A DNA stretch of 27,051 bases from Acidobacteriaceae bacterium (GCA_030049955.1 JASIJX010000332.1:1-27051), one strand, 5' to 3'. Shown: positions 1-9,352, numbered from the stretch's first letter. Notes: generated from the sequence alone by a model not told the origin. Numbers and translations are program-made.

Positions 1-350
1 TTGCCGAGGGGACCTGGCATTTGGTAGGTTCTGATGACGAAACGGGTATTGTAATGTCTCCACAAATTCGGAGCGTTGCGGACCCCCGCAACCATCCGAA
101 GCTGCCCCTCGTTTGAGTCTTGAGCAATTGTCTCCTCGCGAGGGGCATTTTCATCTCTACCTAACAGATTCCACGTGCCTTCAGCCTCGTAGTACCAGCC
201 CCGGCTACTGTCCTTGACCGGGTGCATTGTGACAGTTGTCAAGTGCTGGTGCAGCAATTGCTTTGCGGCTGCCGAATGAGCATTGAAAAGGTCGGTCCGG
301 TTCTGAACCTTGCGCTCGACGTAGTTCCTCATCTCCGCGATTTTTCCCCT
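1..350 (-). pseudogene. 3' fragment of a serine site-specific recombinase
   Basis: On the minus strand one frame is open from an in-frame stop at 351-353 to the left edge. It encodes a piece that starts EMRNYVERKVQNR, continues through a helical stretch (NAHSAAAKQLLHQHLTTVTM) and ends WYYEAEGTWNLLGRD followed by LRMVAGVRNAP. From memory of the family, this matches the extreme C-terminal part of large serine recombinases (resolvase plus recombinase plus zinc-ribbon architecture), whose ends often read EGxWxLLG and then MVAG. No resolvase domain or catalytic serine region lies upstream. The frame is cut at about 350, where an IS3-family remnant begins, so this is a truncated relic rather than a working gene. 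The true stop may lie beyond the window. The family call is recalled, not searched. Confidence 0.5.
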
Positions 351-352
351 CT

Positions 353-720
353 ATCGACGCCATCGAGGTTGGACAGAGCCTCGGAGGAGAGGACATGGTG
401 CGAACGCTGAACAGGCTGAAACATGAGGGCAGAACACCGAAACTGCTGTTCTGCGATAAGGGAGTGAATTCTCTGGCTAGGCCATGGATCTCTGGGCCTA
501 TCAAAATGACGTGAAGATCGACTTCTCCCGTCCCGGCAAGCCGACCGACAATGCGTTCGTCGAGTCGTTCAATGGCACTTTCCGCGATGAATGCCTCAAT
601 GTGCACTGGTTCGAAACGCTGGCCGAAGCGAAACAACTCATCGAAGGTTGGCGGCAAATTCGCCAGTGAGTATGCGGCTAGCCGCGTACTTATTGCAACT
701 TAAACCTGTCGAAGACTACC
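353..720 (+). pseudogene. Decayed IS3-family transposase (OrfB), C-terminal half
   Basis: This is a remnant of the DDE integrase-core half of an IS3-type OrfB. From about 353 one frame reads IEVGQSLGGEDMVRTLNRLK, then LLFCDKG, the region of the second catalytic Asp. A one-base loss near 461-463 shifts the frame. The next frame has an amber codon at 478-480 and then reads MDLWAYQNDVKIDFSRPGKP and TDNAFVESFNGTFRDECLN, which carries the catalytic Glu, to about 657. The segment that should hold the YNxxRPHxxLG region is deleted. A trace of the usual tail (KFASEYAASR) follows at about 657-690. The frameshift, nonsense codon and internal deletion make it non-functional. Confidence 0.85.
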
Positions 721-769
721 ACTGCGCTTGGTACAAAAACTCCGGTCCCCTCACGACCGCGCTACACTA

Positions 770-1110
770 ACTCTTCACTGGCACAAAACATCGGGCAGGC
801 CAGATCAACAAGCATTCGCGAGTGTATTCGTCGATCAGGTTCAGCAGACGCACATTTCTGCCATCGTGTGTAAACGCGCTCACGAAGTCGTACGACCAGA
901 CGTGATTGGCCGCTCCGGCCGCAGCCGTACACACGATCCGTTGTTCAGCCACAACCTTCCATGCAGCTTCTGCTTCCGCGGTACCTTCAGCCCTTCACGA
1001 CGCCAGATCCGTTCCACCCAATCCTTGCCAACTCGCCAACCAGCAATTTGCAGCAGTGCTGTGATTCATCGATAGCCGTAACGCCCATCCACCCGCTTGA
1101 TCACGACCAG
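770..1110 (-). pseudogene. Decayed IS3-family transposase (OrfB), N-terminal/middle part, opposite strand
   Basis: Read on the minus strand from about 1110, the sequence gives VVIKRVDGRYGYR, an in-frame stop (1066-1068), then ITALLQIAGWRVGKDWVERI, WRREGLKVPRKQK and LRPER. After a frameshift near 905-912 it continues NHVWSYDFVSAFTHDGRNV and LLNLIDEYTRECLLI. This is the helix-turn-helix-proximal and first catalytic Asp region (WSYDF) of an IS3-group OrfB. The similarity stops after TRECLLI and the rest is missing. The fragment starts right next to the GH3 stop codon at 1111-1113. It faces the other way from the plus-strand fragment at 353-720, so the two come either from different copies or from one copy broken by an inversion. 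Confidence 0.82.
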
Positions 1111-3516
1111 CTATTGGGTAATATTGAAGCTGGCGTGCTCTGTAGCAAGCGAACTCCCGCCGATCCATACCGTGTAATGGGTCGGTTCGATCATTGCTTT
1201 TCCATCATTGTTGTAAAAAGAAAGCTCAGGAAAGCCGAGATCGAACGATACTTGCTTTGATTCCCCAGGCTTCAAAGTTACCCTGCGAAATCCTTCCAGG
1301 CTGCGCACTGGCTGTTCCAGGCTCGCGCCCAGGTTTCGTACGTAACATTGGACGACCTCTGTCGCGGTGCGGTCGCCTATATTCTTTACAGTTGCAGTCG
1401 CAGTGATCAACCGTCGCGCGTCATTGTGATTTGCCTCGCGCATGGACACCGCGCTTCGTGACACGGCAACGTTTGTATACGCGAATTTCGTATAGCTCAG
1501 GCCATATCCAAATGGGAAGAGTGCATCATTTGGCACGTCGATATAGCGCGAAACAAAGCGCGAGTTGGGGCCTGGAGGTACAGTCAGATCGTCATGCAAT
1601 GGAGGACGCCCGGTAGGAAACTGATTGTAATACAACGGCTCCTGACCAACGGCGCGCGGAAAGCTCATGGGAAGTTTGCCACTCGGCGCCACATCGCCAT
1701 ACAGCACATTGGCGATGGCATTGCCCGCTTCCGTGCCGGGAAACCACACTTCCATAATGGAAGGAATGTGTTGTGCCGCCCAGGTGAGCACGAGCGGCCG
1801 TCCCGAGAAAACTAGCAATACAATCGGGCGGCCCGTGGAGGCAATTAACTCCAGCAGCTTTTCTTGATTGCCCGGCAGGTCAAGGTTTGCTCGCGATCCG
1901 GCTTCGCCGCTCATCTCGCTGGACTCACCCAATGCGAGCACAACTAAGTCAGCTCGCTTCGCAACTTGCAAAGCCTCCGCGAAACCACTTTCGGAATCTC
2001 CAACAATCTCAGTGCCTTTTGCATAAAGAAGCGATCCGCCGGTCAGCTTTGCGCGCGCTTCCAGAGCATCTTTTACTGTGACGACGCTGGGCACCCTCGA
2101 GCTATCTCCCCAAGATGCAATCATCTGTTCAGTGTCATCCGCCAACGGTCCGATCAGCGCAATCGTCTGTGACTTCGACACGATGGGCAGAATGGGAGAA
2201 CCCTGACGAGTCGGTCTGTTCTGCAGCAGCACAAAAGACTCTTCGGCCGCCCGACGCACCAGCGGTCTGTGCTCTGGCACCGCAGTTGTAACCTCCTGGC
2301 CCTCCGCATAGGGGTGCTCAAAGAGCCCCAGGGCAAACTTCAGGCGTAATACCCTGCGTACGGCTTCATCGACCGTTGCCATCGGAACCTGGCCCGAACG
2401 GATCAGCGCCGGCAACGCGGTATCGTAGTAATGGGACATCATATCGACATCGACACCCGCCAGGATCGCCTTGCGGGTTGCCGTGGCCGCATCGAGTGCG
2501 ATTCCGTGATTTTGCAATTCCATCACGGCCGTGTAGTCACTCACAACCAGACCATTGAAGCCCCACTCATCGCGGAGAATGTCTTGCAGCAGAAACGAGT
2601 TTGCAGAGGCAGGCACGCCATTGAGTGCGTTGAAGGCACTCATGATAGTTGCCGCGCCAGCTTCCACAGCGGCTTTGTATGGTGGCAGGTACACTTGCCG
2701 CAAGCGGCTTTGTGACATGTCGGTAGTGTTATACTCGCGGCCCGCTTCCGCGGCTCCATAAGCGGCAAAATGCTTCACGCACGCAGCCACGCTACTTGGA
2801 TTCGACAGGCTCTCACCTTGGTAGCCGCGCACATAGGCCCGCGCCATGGCTGCACCCAGGTAAGCATCCTCCCCCGCGCCTTCGACGGACCGTCCCCAGC
2901 GGGCATCGCGCGAGATGTCCACCATCGGCGAGTAAAACCAGCGAATGCCGCCAGTGGTTGCCTCTTCGGCCGACATGTGAGCGAGCGATGTCACCAAATC
3001 TGGATCGAACATCGCGGCAAGTCCAAGGGGGACAGGATAGATGGTGCGATAGCCATGAATAATATCGGCGCCAAATAGTAACGGAATGTGGAGCCGGCTT
3101 TTGTCCACCGCTGCGTGCTGAAAGGCATTGGTGCGCGCCGCGCCCACAGTATTGAGCATTGAGCCAAGCCTTCCAGTGGCTGCCAGTTGCATCGCATCAA
3201 CCCGATAGTGCGTCTCGGGATTTTTCCCAGGAGCGCTTGGGCTGTTGTCAGCAGGAGTCGCTGGTTCAGCATATCCACTATCGCCGTATTGAACTAACTG
3301 CCCTAACTTCTCTTGAAGCGTCATCTGCTTCAAGAGTGCGTCAACTCGCTGTTCGATGGCAGGCGAAGCTAGTTGCGCGTTCGAAGGCGAGGTGCGAGGC
3401 GCGGTGCTTTGTGCGGTTCCGGCAGCAACCAAGGAGGTTATACCAATTCCGATGACAATACTCACGCGGCAAGCATTTCTCAGCTTGGCGCCTGCGTTGC
3501 GGCCCCAATACAACAT
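1111..3516 (-). CDS. bglX: GH3 periplasmic beta-glucosidase, BglX type
   Basis: This 801-residue glycoside hydrolase family 3 enzyme is predicted to remove terminal beta-linked glucose from oligosaccharides in the periplasm. The N-terminus is a Sec signal (hydrophobic residues 18-33, then small residues to about 36). The GH3 (alpha/beta)8 domain carries KHF at 248-250 and the nucleophile Asp327 in GLVVSDYTA. The second domain holds the probable acid/base Glu538 in EMSGEAGSR, followed by LDLPGNQ and the EVWFPGTEAGNAIANVL block. A fibronectin-III-like domain closes the protein after the FPFGYGLSYTKF motif. The domain order and motifs follow E. coli BglX closely. The start at 3516 has a strong ribosome site (AGAGGAGG, about 5 bases upstream). 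It is the last gene of the minus-strand cluster, 184 bases after the GH144-like gene. Its stop touches an IS3 relic, but the C-terminus looks complete. Confidence 0.93.
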   Translation of the reverse strand: MLYWGRNAGAKLRNACRVSIVIGIGITSLVAAGTAQSTAPRTSPSNAQLASPAIEQRVDALLKQMTLQEKLGQLVQYGDSGYAEPATPADNSPSAPGKNPETHYRVDAMQLAATGRLGSMLNTVGAARTNAFQHAAVDKSRLHIPLLFGADIIHGYRTIYPVPLGLAAMFDPDLVTSLAHMSAEEATTGGIRWFYSPMVDISRDARWGRSVEGAGEDAYLGAAMARAYVRGYQGESLSNPSSVAACVKHFAAYGAAEAGREYNTTDMSQSRLRQVYLPPYKAAVEAGAATIMSAFNALNGVPASANSFLLQDILRDEWGFNGLVVSDYTAVMELQNHGIALDAATATRKAILAGVDVDMMSHYYDTALPALIRSGQVPMATVDEAVRRVLRLKFALGLFEHPYAEGQEVTTAVPEHRPLVRRAAEESFVLLQNRPTRQGSPILPIVSKSQTIALIGPLADDTEQMIASWGDSSRVPSVVTVKDALEARAKLTGGSLLYAKGTEIVGDSESGFAEALQVAKRADLVVLALGESSEMSGEAGSRANLDLPGNQEKLLELIASTGRPIVLLVFSGRPLVLTWAAQHIPSIMEVWFPGTEAGNAIANVLYGDVAPSGKLPMSFPRAVGQEPLYYNQFPTGRPPLHDDLTVPPGPNSRFVSRYIDVPNDALFPFGYGLSYTKFAYTNVAVSRSAVSMREANHNDARRLITATATVKNIGDRTATEVVQCYVRNLGASLEQPVRSLEGFRRVTLKPGESKQVSFDLGFPELSFYNNDGKAMIEPTHYTVWIGGSSLATEHASFNITQ

Positions 3517-3581
3517 ATTCCTCCTCTGTTCGACTTACCGTATGTCAGTCCCGGCCAGTTCTCCAGCTTGCGTGCCGGTGC

Positions 3582-3618
3582 GTGGGCTGGTGGACTTGCA
3601 AAGCCCACCCAAGGTGGG
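3582..3618 (-). terminator. Possible stem-loops between the GH144-like and GH3 genes
   Basis: Two overlapping inverted repeats lie in the 184-base gap. GTGGGCT at 3582-3588 pairs with AGCCCAC at 3602-3608, and CCCACC at 3604-3609 pairs with GGTGGG at 3613-3618 around a 3-base loop. On the minus strand the short hairpin is followed by CTTTGC, which is a weak U-tract. It could attenuate transcription or mark a processing site between the two genes, but a firm terminator call is not justified. Confidence 0.25.
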
Positions 3619-3700
3619 GATAAAACTAAGATCACGCCGGATACACGTAAGGAGCATCGTCTCTGCTGCGCTCCCCGCCTGTTTTCACCGGAGAGCTGCC

Positions 3701-6076
3701 TTATTTCGGAGTTACCGCATCGATTTTCTTCTGTACCGCTGCGATCTCCGGATTAGCCATGAAAGTCTTCCACAGAAGGCCAGTGCGATGGTTTTCTACC
3801 ATGGCGACAATGGGCGCTTGATTGAGCCCCATGTAAATGGGAGAAACCCAACCGGCGCCAGGATTATAGGCATCGCGTGGGCCGTAGATGCCCCAGAGAT
3901 CACCACCCAGATCGCGATAGTAATGCTTGAAAGCTTCCATCGAGGCCTCAGGCGTGTATGGGAAGGAAGCCAGAGCGCCCGTCAGCGTCAGGGTTCCGTG
4001 GTCGTCGAGCTCGTCCGGAGCTGAAGCTTCGTAGCCTTCGGGAGTGTCACTGGCGGTGAGACCCCAGGCATTCGGGCCATAGCCTGGGAAGCCCTTCGGA
4101 TTCGCAATGCAGTAGGCGCGATTGATGAGTGCAATATTGTGGTTGTTTTCAAAATACGAGGCCGTATAGCGATCATGCAAAGCGCGCGGATCGAAGCCCA
4201 GAAAGGAATAGTGAGTGTAAAACAATGGCCCTCCGCGACCCACTCCAACATCGAGCTTGATTCCGTAATAGGTGTGGCCGTTGGAGTAACGATTGCCATC
4301 TGTGGTGCCTGACCAGCCTTGTCTATAGTCTCGCGCGACTTGAGCCTGGCTGGCCCAGCCGGAATAGTACATGTCGGCAGGGATACCGTGGGTGTGCGAG
4401 GCAATGGCCAGCAAATAGGTCACCATGACCTCATTGAATCCAATGAGAGGATGATGAATTTGCCAGCTCCACTCAGGTGACCAGTGCCAGAAGAGAAAGT
4501 CGCTTTGCGGAGCGTCGCGGTACCAGTCCCACTCCACTGTCTCCCAGAGTTGGGTAATGCGCCTGTACAAATCGCGCTCCCGTTCGCTTGGCCCGTTGAA
4601 ATACTGGCGTGCAGTGAGCAGGCCCTGCATCATAAACGAAGTCTCCACCAGATCTCCGCCGTCATCGAACATTCCGAACACGGGCATGGTATGTCCTGTA
4701 GCCCCATTCATGTAATGCGACCAAGCGCCGTGGTAACGTGGAGCTTGTTCGAGGAAAGAGACAATCTTCTGGAGGCGTTCCAACCCCTGATCGCGAGTAA
4801 TAAAGTGCCGGTCAACGCCGACGACTAAAGCACAGATGCCCATGCCGCTAGCTCCAGTGGCAACTATACGGTCGTCGCCGGGAATGCATTCTCGAGTCAT
4901 GCCGGAGTGTGGGCACGCACCCTCCCAGTAGTATTGGAAACAGGCTTCCTGCAGCATAGTTAGCAGTTCATCATCGTTAAGCTCCCGGGTAGCAGCACTT
5001 GCCTCCGCGGAAAGCGTCGATTGCCTGTGTCGCCAGTCTTCAGCGGCTACCTTGTATGCGGCCTTTGCATTTGACTTCCCTAAGAAATCAGAGTAACGAT
5101 AAAAGCCCGGCAACTGGATGCCGATGGGCTCAAATGGGCCGCCGTCGAGCGATCGAAAAATGACAAACCTGGCAAGAGCATCGGTTTCATCAGCCTCCCA
5201 CTGCACGACGATATGGCGATCGTAGCCGGTAGCCCGCACACCTGCAGGCACTGAGAGCGCGATGGCATTCGTATTGCTGTCGGGCTCCGGGTCGTCATCC
5301 ACGCGTATTTCATCGATGATGAGCGTGTGCCGGGATCCGTCGGCCCGGCCTTGATGGAAGATAACGCTCTGCAGGGATTCTGGGTGAAAATCATAGATGG
5401 ATTTCGTGCGAAGCTCTGCAAAAGGGATGCGAACCTGAACCCAGCGTCCCGCGGGAATATCGCCGGAAAACTTCCCTAATGGTTCAGGCGCGGTGAAGCT
5501 CCCCGGAAACTCCGCAACCTGCAATCCCTCCTGGGCATTTGACAGCACGATTTCGGGCAGATCGGCTGCAGCAATGGCATCTGGGGCAAAACACCATAAA
5601 TAAAGATTTTTGCCTTGCATTCCAGGAAAACGATTGCGGAAGTTGATGCGATGGACTTGCGCATCCCAACCACCGCCCTGCTGTGACTGCCATGTAAGTC
5701 GTAGAGCGTTCGGCGGCGTTAGAAAGATTCTTGACTCCACTGGAAGATGCTTGTCCTCTTCCACGAGCAGGCTCGGGGCCACAGACTGCGCAGTGCTGTA
5801 CCAGTAAAACCTGGCATTCTGGCTGTTATCAAAAAAAACATGGCGATAATAGCTGGAGTTAGTGAAGGCGTTAGCGGCGATGCGCTCACTCGCTTCCACA
5901 GCTCGGTAACTGTTCGGCTCTGATTGAGATCCGGGTATGACAGCATTGGCGGTCGGCGTTAAAAGGCTGGCAGTTGCCAGGGCGCCGCCCTCAAGAAATC
6001 TGCGACGAGAGATGTCCTTCAATGTTCTGTGCCTCGTTATTGTGTTTGTGCAGTTGTCGTCTTTGTGCGCACTCAT
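3701..6076 (-). CDS. Tat-exported GH144-like glucanase (PF10091 'glucoamylase' domain) with N-terminal binding modules
   Basis: This protein has 791 residues from the ATG at 6074-6076. Residues 23-27 (SRRRF) and the hydrophobic stretch to TANA at about 45 form a twin-arginine signal. Roughly 75-265 is a beta-rich module resembling carbohydrate-binding or CIA30-like domains, ending [10 protein letters not shown]. Roughly 270-365 looks like fibronectin III. Roughly 370-785 is the PF10091 fold, with blocks such as [64 protein letters not shown] and the closing [17 protein letters not shown]. Characterised members of GH144 in this superfamily are endo-beta-1,2-glucanases; other PF10091 proteins differ, so the substrate is an inference. 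The frame is open up to 6193, six bases after the GMC stop, but that would put 39 unlikely residues before the Tat motif. A BglX-type GH3 follows it, a pairing that fits beta-glucan breakdown. Confidence 0.8.
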   Translation of the reverse strand: MSAHKDDNCTNTITRHRTLKDISRRRFLEGGALATASLLTPTANAVIPGSQSEPNSYRAVEASERIAANAFTNSSYYRHVFFDNSQNARFYWYSTAQSVAPSLLVEEDKHLPVESRIFLTPPNALRLTWQSQQGGGWDAQVHRINFRNRFPGMQGKNLYLWCFAPDAIAAADLPEIVLSNAQEGLQVAEFPGSFTAPEPLGKFSGDIPAGRWVQVRIPFAELRTKSIYDFHPESLQSVIFHQGRADGSRHTLIIDEIRVDDDPEPDSNTNAIALSVPAGVRATGYDRHIVVQWEADETDALARFVIFRSLDGGPFEPIGIQLPGFYRYSDFLGKSNAKAAYKVAAEDWRHRQSTLSAEASAATRELNDDELLTMLQEACFQYYWEGACPHSGMTRECIPGDDRIVATGASGMGICALVVGVDRHFITRDQGLERLQKIVSFLEQAPRYHGAWSHYMNGATGHTMPVFGMFDDGGDLVETSFMMQGLLTARQYFNGPSERERDLYRRITQLWETVEWDWYRDAPQSDFLFWHWSPEWSWQIHHPLIGFNEVMVTYLLAIASHTHGIPADMYYSGWASQAQVARDYRQGWSGTTDGNRYSNGHTYYGIKLDVGVGRGGPLFYTHYSFLGFDPRALHDRYTASYFENNHNIALINRAYCIANPKGFPGYGPNAWGLTASDTPEGYEASAPDELDDHGTLTLTGALASFPYTPEASMEAFKHYYRDLGGDLWGIYGPRDAYNPGAGWVSPIYMGLNQAPIVAMVENHRTGLLWKTFMANPEIAAVQKKIDAVTPK

Positions 6077-6199
6077 GTAGCTACGCCAGTGAGACGCGTC
6101 CGCGTGTCTATTCCATTGCCTCAGAGAGGCTGGGCGCAGAAGTAACTTCTGGATCAGGCATGAAATGACCGGAATCTGCCAATTGACCCACATAGGTCA

Positions 6200-7873
6200 C
6201 TAGGCGGCCTTGCTCTTGTGCGTGCCTGCCTTGAAGTTCTGCAGGATGTATTCAGAAGTCCGCAGAGAAAAAGCGAGGATAGAAAGAGTCGTCGTTTTAT
6301 CCGTACAATTCAAAAACACGCTGGCGTCACAGACATAAAGATTCGGTACATCGTGCGTTTGACCGAACCGATTAGTCACGAAATGCCTTGGGTCATTTCC
6401 CATACGGCATGTTCCTGTTTCATGCAGGCTGGTTCCTGGGGATTGGATCTCGCCGTGTCCCTGATACACTGCGCCTGCCATTTTGAATATATCTTCGCTG
6501 GCCTGTTTGGCATGTTCCCACATCTTTAGGGTGTTGTCATCCCACTCGAAGTGAAAGCGGACCTCGGGTATTCCGTAGATGTTGTTCTTGTCCGGATCAA
6601 TATCGACAAAGTTCTTGTCGGACCGTTGCGAGGGGGCCTGCACATAGAAACTGAGAGGCGTTGGATAACGGCGCTTTATTTCTGCCTTATAGGAGCGGCC
6701 ATATCCCTCGATGTCGTCGTAGTAGGCAGGAAATTCTTCGCATCCACCATCGGGGTACATCGAGTAACCGCGTAGGAAACTCTCTTCCGTCGGGCTGTTG
6801 AGATTCTGCCAGCGCGGCAGCCATGCCACTGATGCCCCGGATACATTGTCAGGAAAACTAGGCGTTCCCAATAACTGCGGCAAATAACCATAGGCTGTCG
6901 TTCCGTACAGTTGATCACAGAGGTTACGCCCGAGCTGGCCGCTGGAGTTGGCAATTCCATTTGGCCAGTGCCGTGACTTGGAATTCAACATAATGTGCGC
7001 AGTTGCGACACAGGAGGCGGCGACTACTACCGCCTTTCCATACACCTCAACTTCCTGACGGGTGACACGATCCACATAGGCAACGCCCCGGGCGGCGCCA
7101 TTGCTGTCTACAAGAATCTCTCGCGCCAGAGCACTGGTTCGTAGTTCCAGGTTTCCAGTAGCGTGAGCCTTCGGCAGCAAGAAGTAGGGCGAAGAAAAAA
7201 ACGCACCTACATCGCATCCATTTGTACAGTTGCCACAGTAATGGCAGGCAGGATGCCCGGCATGGGGCACCGTAAGCTGGGCAAATCGGTCTGGAAGATA
7301 TGGGATGCCCGCCTTCTTGGCGGCTGCTTGGATAATGTAATCTCGGCAGCGGAAGCGAATAGGCGGCAGGTACTCGCCGTCAGGGTTGGAGGGACGGTTC
7401 TGCACTGTGCTTGCCACGCCGATCATTCGCTCAATGCGCGAATAATAGGGCGCGATTTCCTCATAACTGACAGGCCAGTCGACATCAAGACCATCGCGGG
7501 AGGCAGCCTTGAAATCAATCTCGGCAAAACGGGCCGACGAACGACCCCAGAAGTTGGTTTTGCCTCCTACCGCGAAGCAGCGCGGCCATGTCCACTGGGT
7601 GCCGGGCGCGGTGGAGTAGGCAAGGTCGTGTTCCCATATATTCGGCACATATTCGTTATCCATGTAGCCTACGCTTTGAGCTCGTTGCTGCGGCGATCCA
7701 AAACCTCGAAAAGGCATATCGTAGGGCATGCGGTGGTTCTGGAAGTCTTTCGCCGGATCGAGCTTGCGCCCGGCGTTAATGGCGCAGACCTTCAGGCCCG
7801 CTTCACAAAGGGTCTTTATCGTCATCCCGCCGCCTGCGCCCGTGCCAATCACGATCACATCAAACTCAGTCAC
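6200..7873 (-). CDS. GMC-family FAD oxidoreductase, catalytic subunit of a probable glycoside 3-dehydrogenase
   Basis: This 557-residue GMC (glucose-methanol-choline) flavoprotein has the FAD-binding GTGAGG at 10-15. The catalytic His484 lies in SLHETGTCRMGND and the partner Asn522 in DASVFLNCTDKTTTLSI. A cysteine cluster Cys210, Cys213, Cys216, Cys220 (CHYCGNCTNGC) resembles the region that holds an iron-sulfur cluster in FAD-dependent glucose dehydrogenases and related three-subunit enzymes. No signal peptide is present, which fits export folded, in complex with the Tat-targeted small subunit encoded just upstream. It starts with GTG, 3 bases after that gene's stop. With the cytochrome c gene this gives the layout of glucoside 3-dehydrogenases (LacABC-like), which oxidise the C3 hydroxyl of glycosides and pass electrons to cytochrome c. 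Gluconate 2-dehydrogenase or another aldose/alditol dehydrogenase is the alternative; the DUF1080 neighbour favours 3-keto chemistry. Confidence 0.88.
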   Translation of the reverse strand: MTEFDVIVIGTGAGGGMTIKTLCEAGLKVCAINAGRKLDPAKDFQNHRMPYDMPFRGFGSPQQRAQSVGYMDNEYVPNIWEHDLAYSTAPGTQWTWPRCFAVGGKTNFWGRSSARFAEIDFKAASRDGLDVDWPVSYEEIAPYYSRIERMIGVASTVQNRPSNPDGEYLPPIRFRCRDYIIQAAAKKAGIPYLPDRFAQLTVPHAGHPACHYCGNCTNGCDVGAFFSSPYFLLPKAHATGNLELRTSALAREILVDSNGAARGVAYVDRVTRQEVEVYGKAVVVAASCVATAHIMLNSKSRHWPNGIANSSGQLGRNLCDQLYGTTAYGYLPQLLGTPSFPDNVSGASVAWLPRWQNLNSPTEESFLRGYSMYPDGGCEEFPAYYDDIEGYGRSYKAEIKRRYPTPLSFYVQAPSQRSDKNFVDIDPDKNNIYGIPEVRFHFEWDDNTLKMWEHAKQASEDIFKMAGAVYQGHGEIQSPGTSLHETGTCRMGNDPRHFVTNRFGQTHDVPNLYVCDASVFLNCTDKTTTLSILAFSLRTSEYILQNFKAGTHKSKAA

Positions 7874-7876
7874 ACT

Positions 7877-8491
7877 TCACCCCTCAGATCCCGTGTGCCC
7901 GGAGTGCGCAGATGGGCACCCGGGAGATGTTGCGTAAAACTTTAACCCCGGATAATCGAGAGCTTCGAGGCCGATCCTTGTTGTATAAAAGCCCATGACG
8001 GTATATCGGCGCACCAGCAGGAAGAACTCCTGTCCGGATTTCTCCTGCGCGCGCTGAAATTTCTTGTAGGCAAGCCGGTCGAGGAGTTGCGTCTGTTCCG
8101 CTTGGTGCAAGCGTGCAAACGACTGCCCGTGGCCCGCCGCATTGTCGAGCCATCTGAGCCCATTGCGAAACGGCTCATGCAGGGAGGCGTCCCGGCTCAC
8201 CATGAAATCGATGAACTCTGAAACTCCGGCCTCCTTCGCGCCCGGGCCGTCATGGCTTGGAATAATCAATTCCGTCAGAACTTCGATCGTGCGGTATTCC
8301 TGCGAAGAAAAGAATTGAGGTAGATATGTTTTGTCAGCGATTAGGCTGCCGGAATCGCCGACATTCCCGGGGCCTGCGCTTTGCCCATCAAAGGCGAAGG
8401 ACCACCGGGAAAATCCGAGCGTTCCGCTGGCCACAGCCGCCAGCGACAGCGCCTGCACGAACTCTCTTCGGTTTGGACTTTGGCCGGCCAT
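7877..8491 (-). CDS. Gluconate 2-dehydrogenase subunit 3-like protein, Tat-targeted small subunit
   Basis: This 204-residue small subunit belongs to the gluconate 2-dehydrogenase subunit 3 family. The N-terminus holds a Tat signal (SPNRREFVQALSLAAVASG, Arg8-Arg9). After it come YRTIEVLTELIIPSHDGPGAK, a typical block of the family, then VRRYTVMGFYTTRIGLEAL and a C-terminal DYPGLKFY...GCPSAHSGH tail. Such subunits partner GMC flavoproteins and supply the Tat signal that takes the folded flavin subunit across the membrane. The stop lies 3 bases before the GTG of the GMC gene, so the two are very likely translationally coupled. Upstream, 204 bases (8492-8695) separate it from the cytochrome c gene, and I see no gene there. 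The ATG at 8491 has a modest AGGT ribosome site. Confidence 0.88.
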   Translation of the reverse strand: MAGQSPNRREFVQALSLAAVASGTLGFSRWSFAFDGQSAGPGNVGDSGSLIADKTYLPQFFSSQEYRTIEVLTELIIPSHDGPGAKEAGVSEFIDFMVSRDASLHEPFRNGLRWLDNAAGHGQSFARLHQAEQTQLLDRLAYKKFQRAQEKSGQEFFLLVRRYTVMGFYTTRIGLEALDYPGLKFYATSPGCPSAHSGHTGSEG

Positions 8492-8695
8492 ATACCTCGA
8501 GAATCAGGTCAAATCGCGAGTATTAATCCAGGTCGAAGGCTGATAAAGGTTCATATAGACGGCCTGCGGCTCGCGAAAATACGTATTGATCTGGCAATCT
8601 GGCAATCGACGGCTACCTGAGGAAGAGTTCCGGAGCAGCATGGCCGGCGGGCTCCGTGATGGACGCGCATATCTGTGTCCCGATGGCTCGCAATT

Positions 8696-9052
8696 TCAGT
8701 GGGGACTTGAGTGGTCCAGTGTTCGAAGGTATGCAAGCAACTTCCTCGTATTCTCAGAGCTCAGTGTACCCTTGAAACTGGGCATCCGCCCCTCCCCGCT
8801 GAGAACGATTGCCTGCACCTGTGCATCCGTCATGCGGGGATGAGCGCCTGCTGTTTCGTCATAAAGGCTCGGCCCTACCAACTTTTCACCTGGCTTTATC
8901 GAGTGACAGACCGCACAGTTTCCGCTGAATATTGCCGCGCCAGCCTCGACCCTGCTCAGGTCGGGGCCGGACGACTTGGCGACTGCCCTACAGGGAAACA
9001 GCGCAACGAGTGATCCCAATGCACATACAACAGTCAAGACTACGCTCTTCAT
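8696..9052 (-). CDS. Small periplasmic cytochrome c, electron acceptor of the dehydrogenase
   Basis: This is a 118-residue class I c-type cytochrome. A Sec signal spans about 1-25 (MKSVVLTVVCALGSLVALF, cleavage near CRAVA). One haem site CAVCH lies at 46-50, and a likely axial Met90 is in GEGRMPSF. The frame is open to 9211, but the ATG at 9050-9052 has AAGGA five bases upstream and directly precedes a clean signal peptide, so it is the best start. As first gene of the minus-strand cluster it probably takes electrons from the GMC/subunit-3 dehydrogenase to the respiratory chain. Its promoter and a double operator lie about 165-225 bases upstream. Confidence 0.87.
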   Translation of the reverse strand: MKSVVLTVVCALGSLVALFPCRAVAKSSGPDLSRVEAGAAIFSGNCAVCHSIKPGEKLVGPSLYDETAGAHPRMTDAQVQAIVLSGEGRMPSFKGTLSSENTRKLLAYLRTLDHSSPH

Positions 9053-9216
9053 AGACATCCTTGGGCATTTCATGCAGACGAAGTTATGCCGGTAACAATT
9101 ATGAATCTGTACGCGACATTGCAATCCAGCGCTTTTCCAGCGCACGCTGCGGCGAGGACGCTGAGTTATCGACGGAGCCCATGCGTCGATTCCTCCCATT
9201 AAAACAGACAAAAATC

Positions 9217-9243
9217 AGCAATCGATTTCAGAAACCGATTTCC
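9217..9243. promoter_or_regulatory. Double LacI-type operator upstream of the cytochrome c operon
   Basis: Two GAAAnCGnTTTC-like boxes lie 13 bp apart centre to centre: GCAATCGATTTC at 9218-9229 and GAAACCGATTTC at 9231-9242. A central CG in a palindrome is typical of LacI-family sites. In the direction of transcription, the 27-bp block agrees at 22 positions with the block at 10694-10720. It starts 4 bases after the -10 box, a position suited to repression. Confidence 0.7.
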
Positions 9244-9247
9244 GACA

Positions 9248-9277
9248 AGATTACAGTCGCCTCTGTGCGCTTGTCAA
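9248..9277 (-). promoter_or_regulatory. Sigma-70-type promoter for the cytochrome c/GMC/GH144/GH3 cluster
   Basis: On the minus strand, TTGACA (9277-9272) is followed by an 18-bp spacer and TAATCT (9253-9248). The match is very good and the spacer is the same length as in the other two operator-linked promoters. The rest of the 300-base gap between the LacI stop and the cytochrome c start holds nothing else I recognise. Confidence 0.65.
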
Positions 9278-9352
9278 ACTTAACATCCGGTGCAGCACCG
9301 CGCGCTCTCTCCGCTCCTTGGAAGCTCTTTAGCTGTTTTCTGCGTGAGTAGG

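Noticed and set aside
3356..4024. A 222-codon plus-strand frame
   Set aside because: It runs antisense across the start of the GH3 gene and the end of the GH144-like gene, both well supported. Its translation shows no domain.
6077..6193. Upstream in-frame start for the GH144-like protein, only six bases after the GMC stop
   Set aside because: It would place 39 residues without signal character before a well-formed Tat signal. The ATG at 6076 gives a normal Tat N-terminus. The position near the GMC stop is tempting for coupling but is not supported by a ribosome site.
7163..7945. A 260-codon plus-strand frame across the GMC gene
   Set aside because: It is the antisense shadow of the GMC gene, which has intact FAD and catalytic motifs. 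The translation has no family features.
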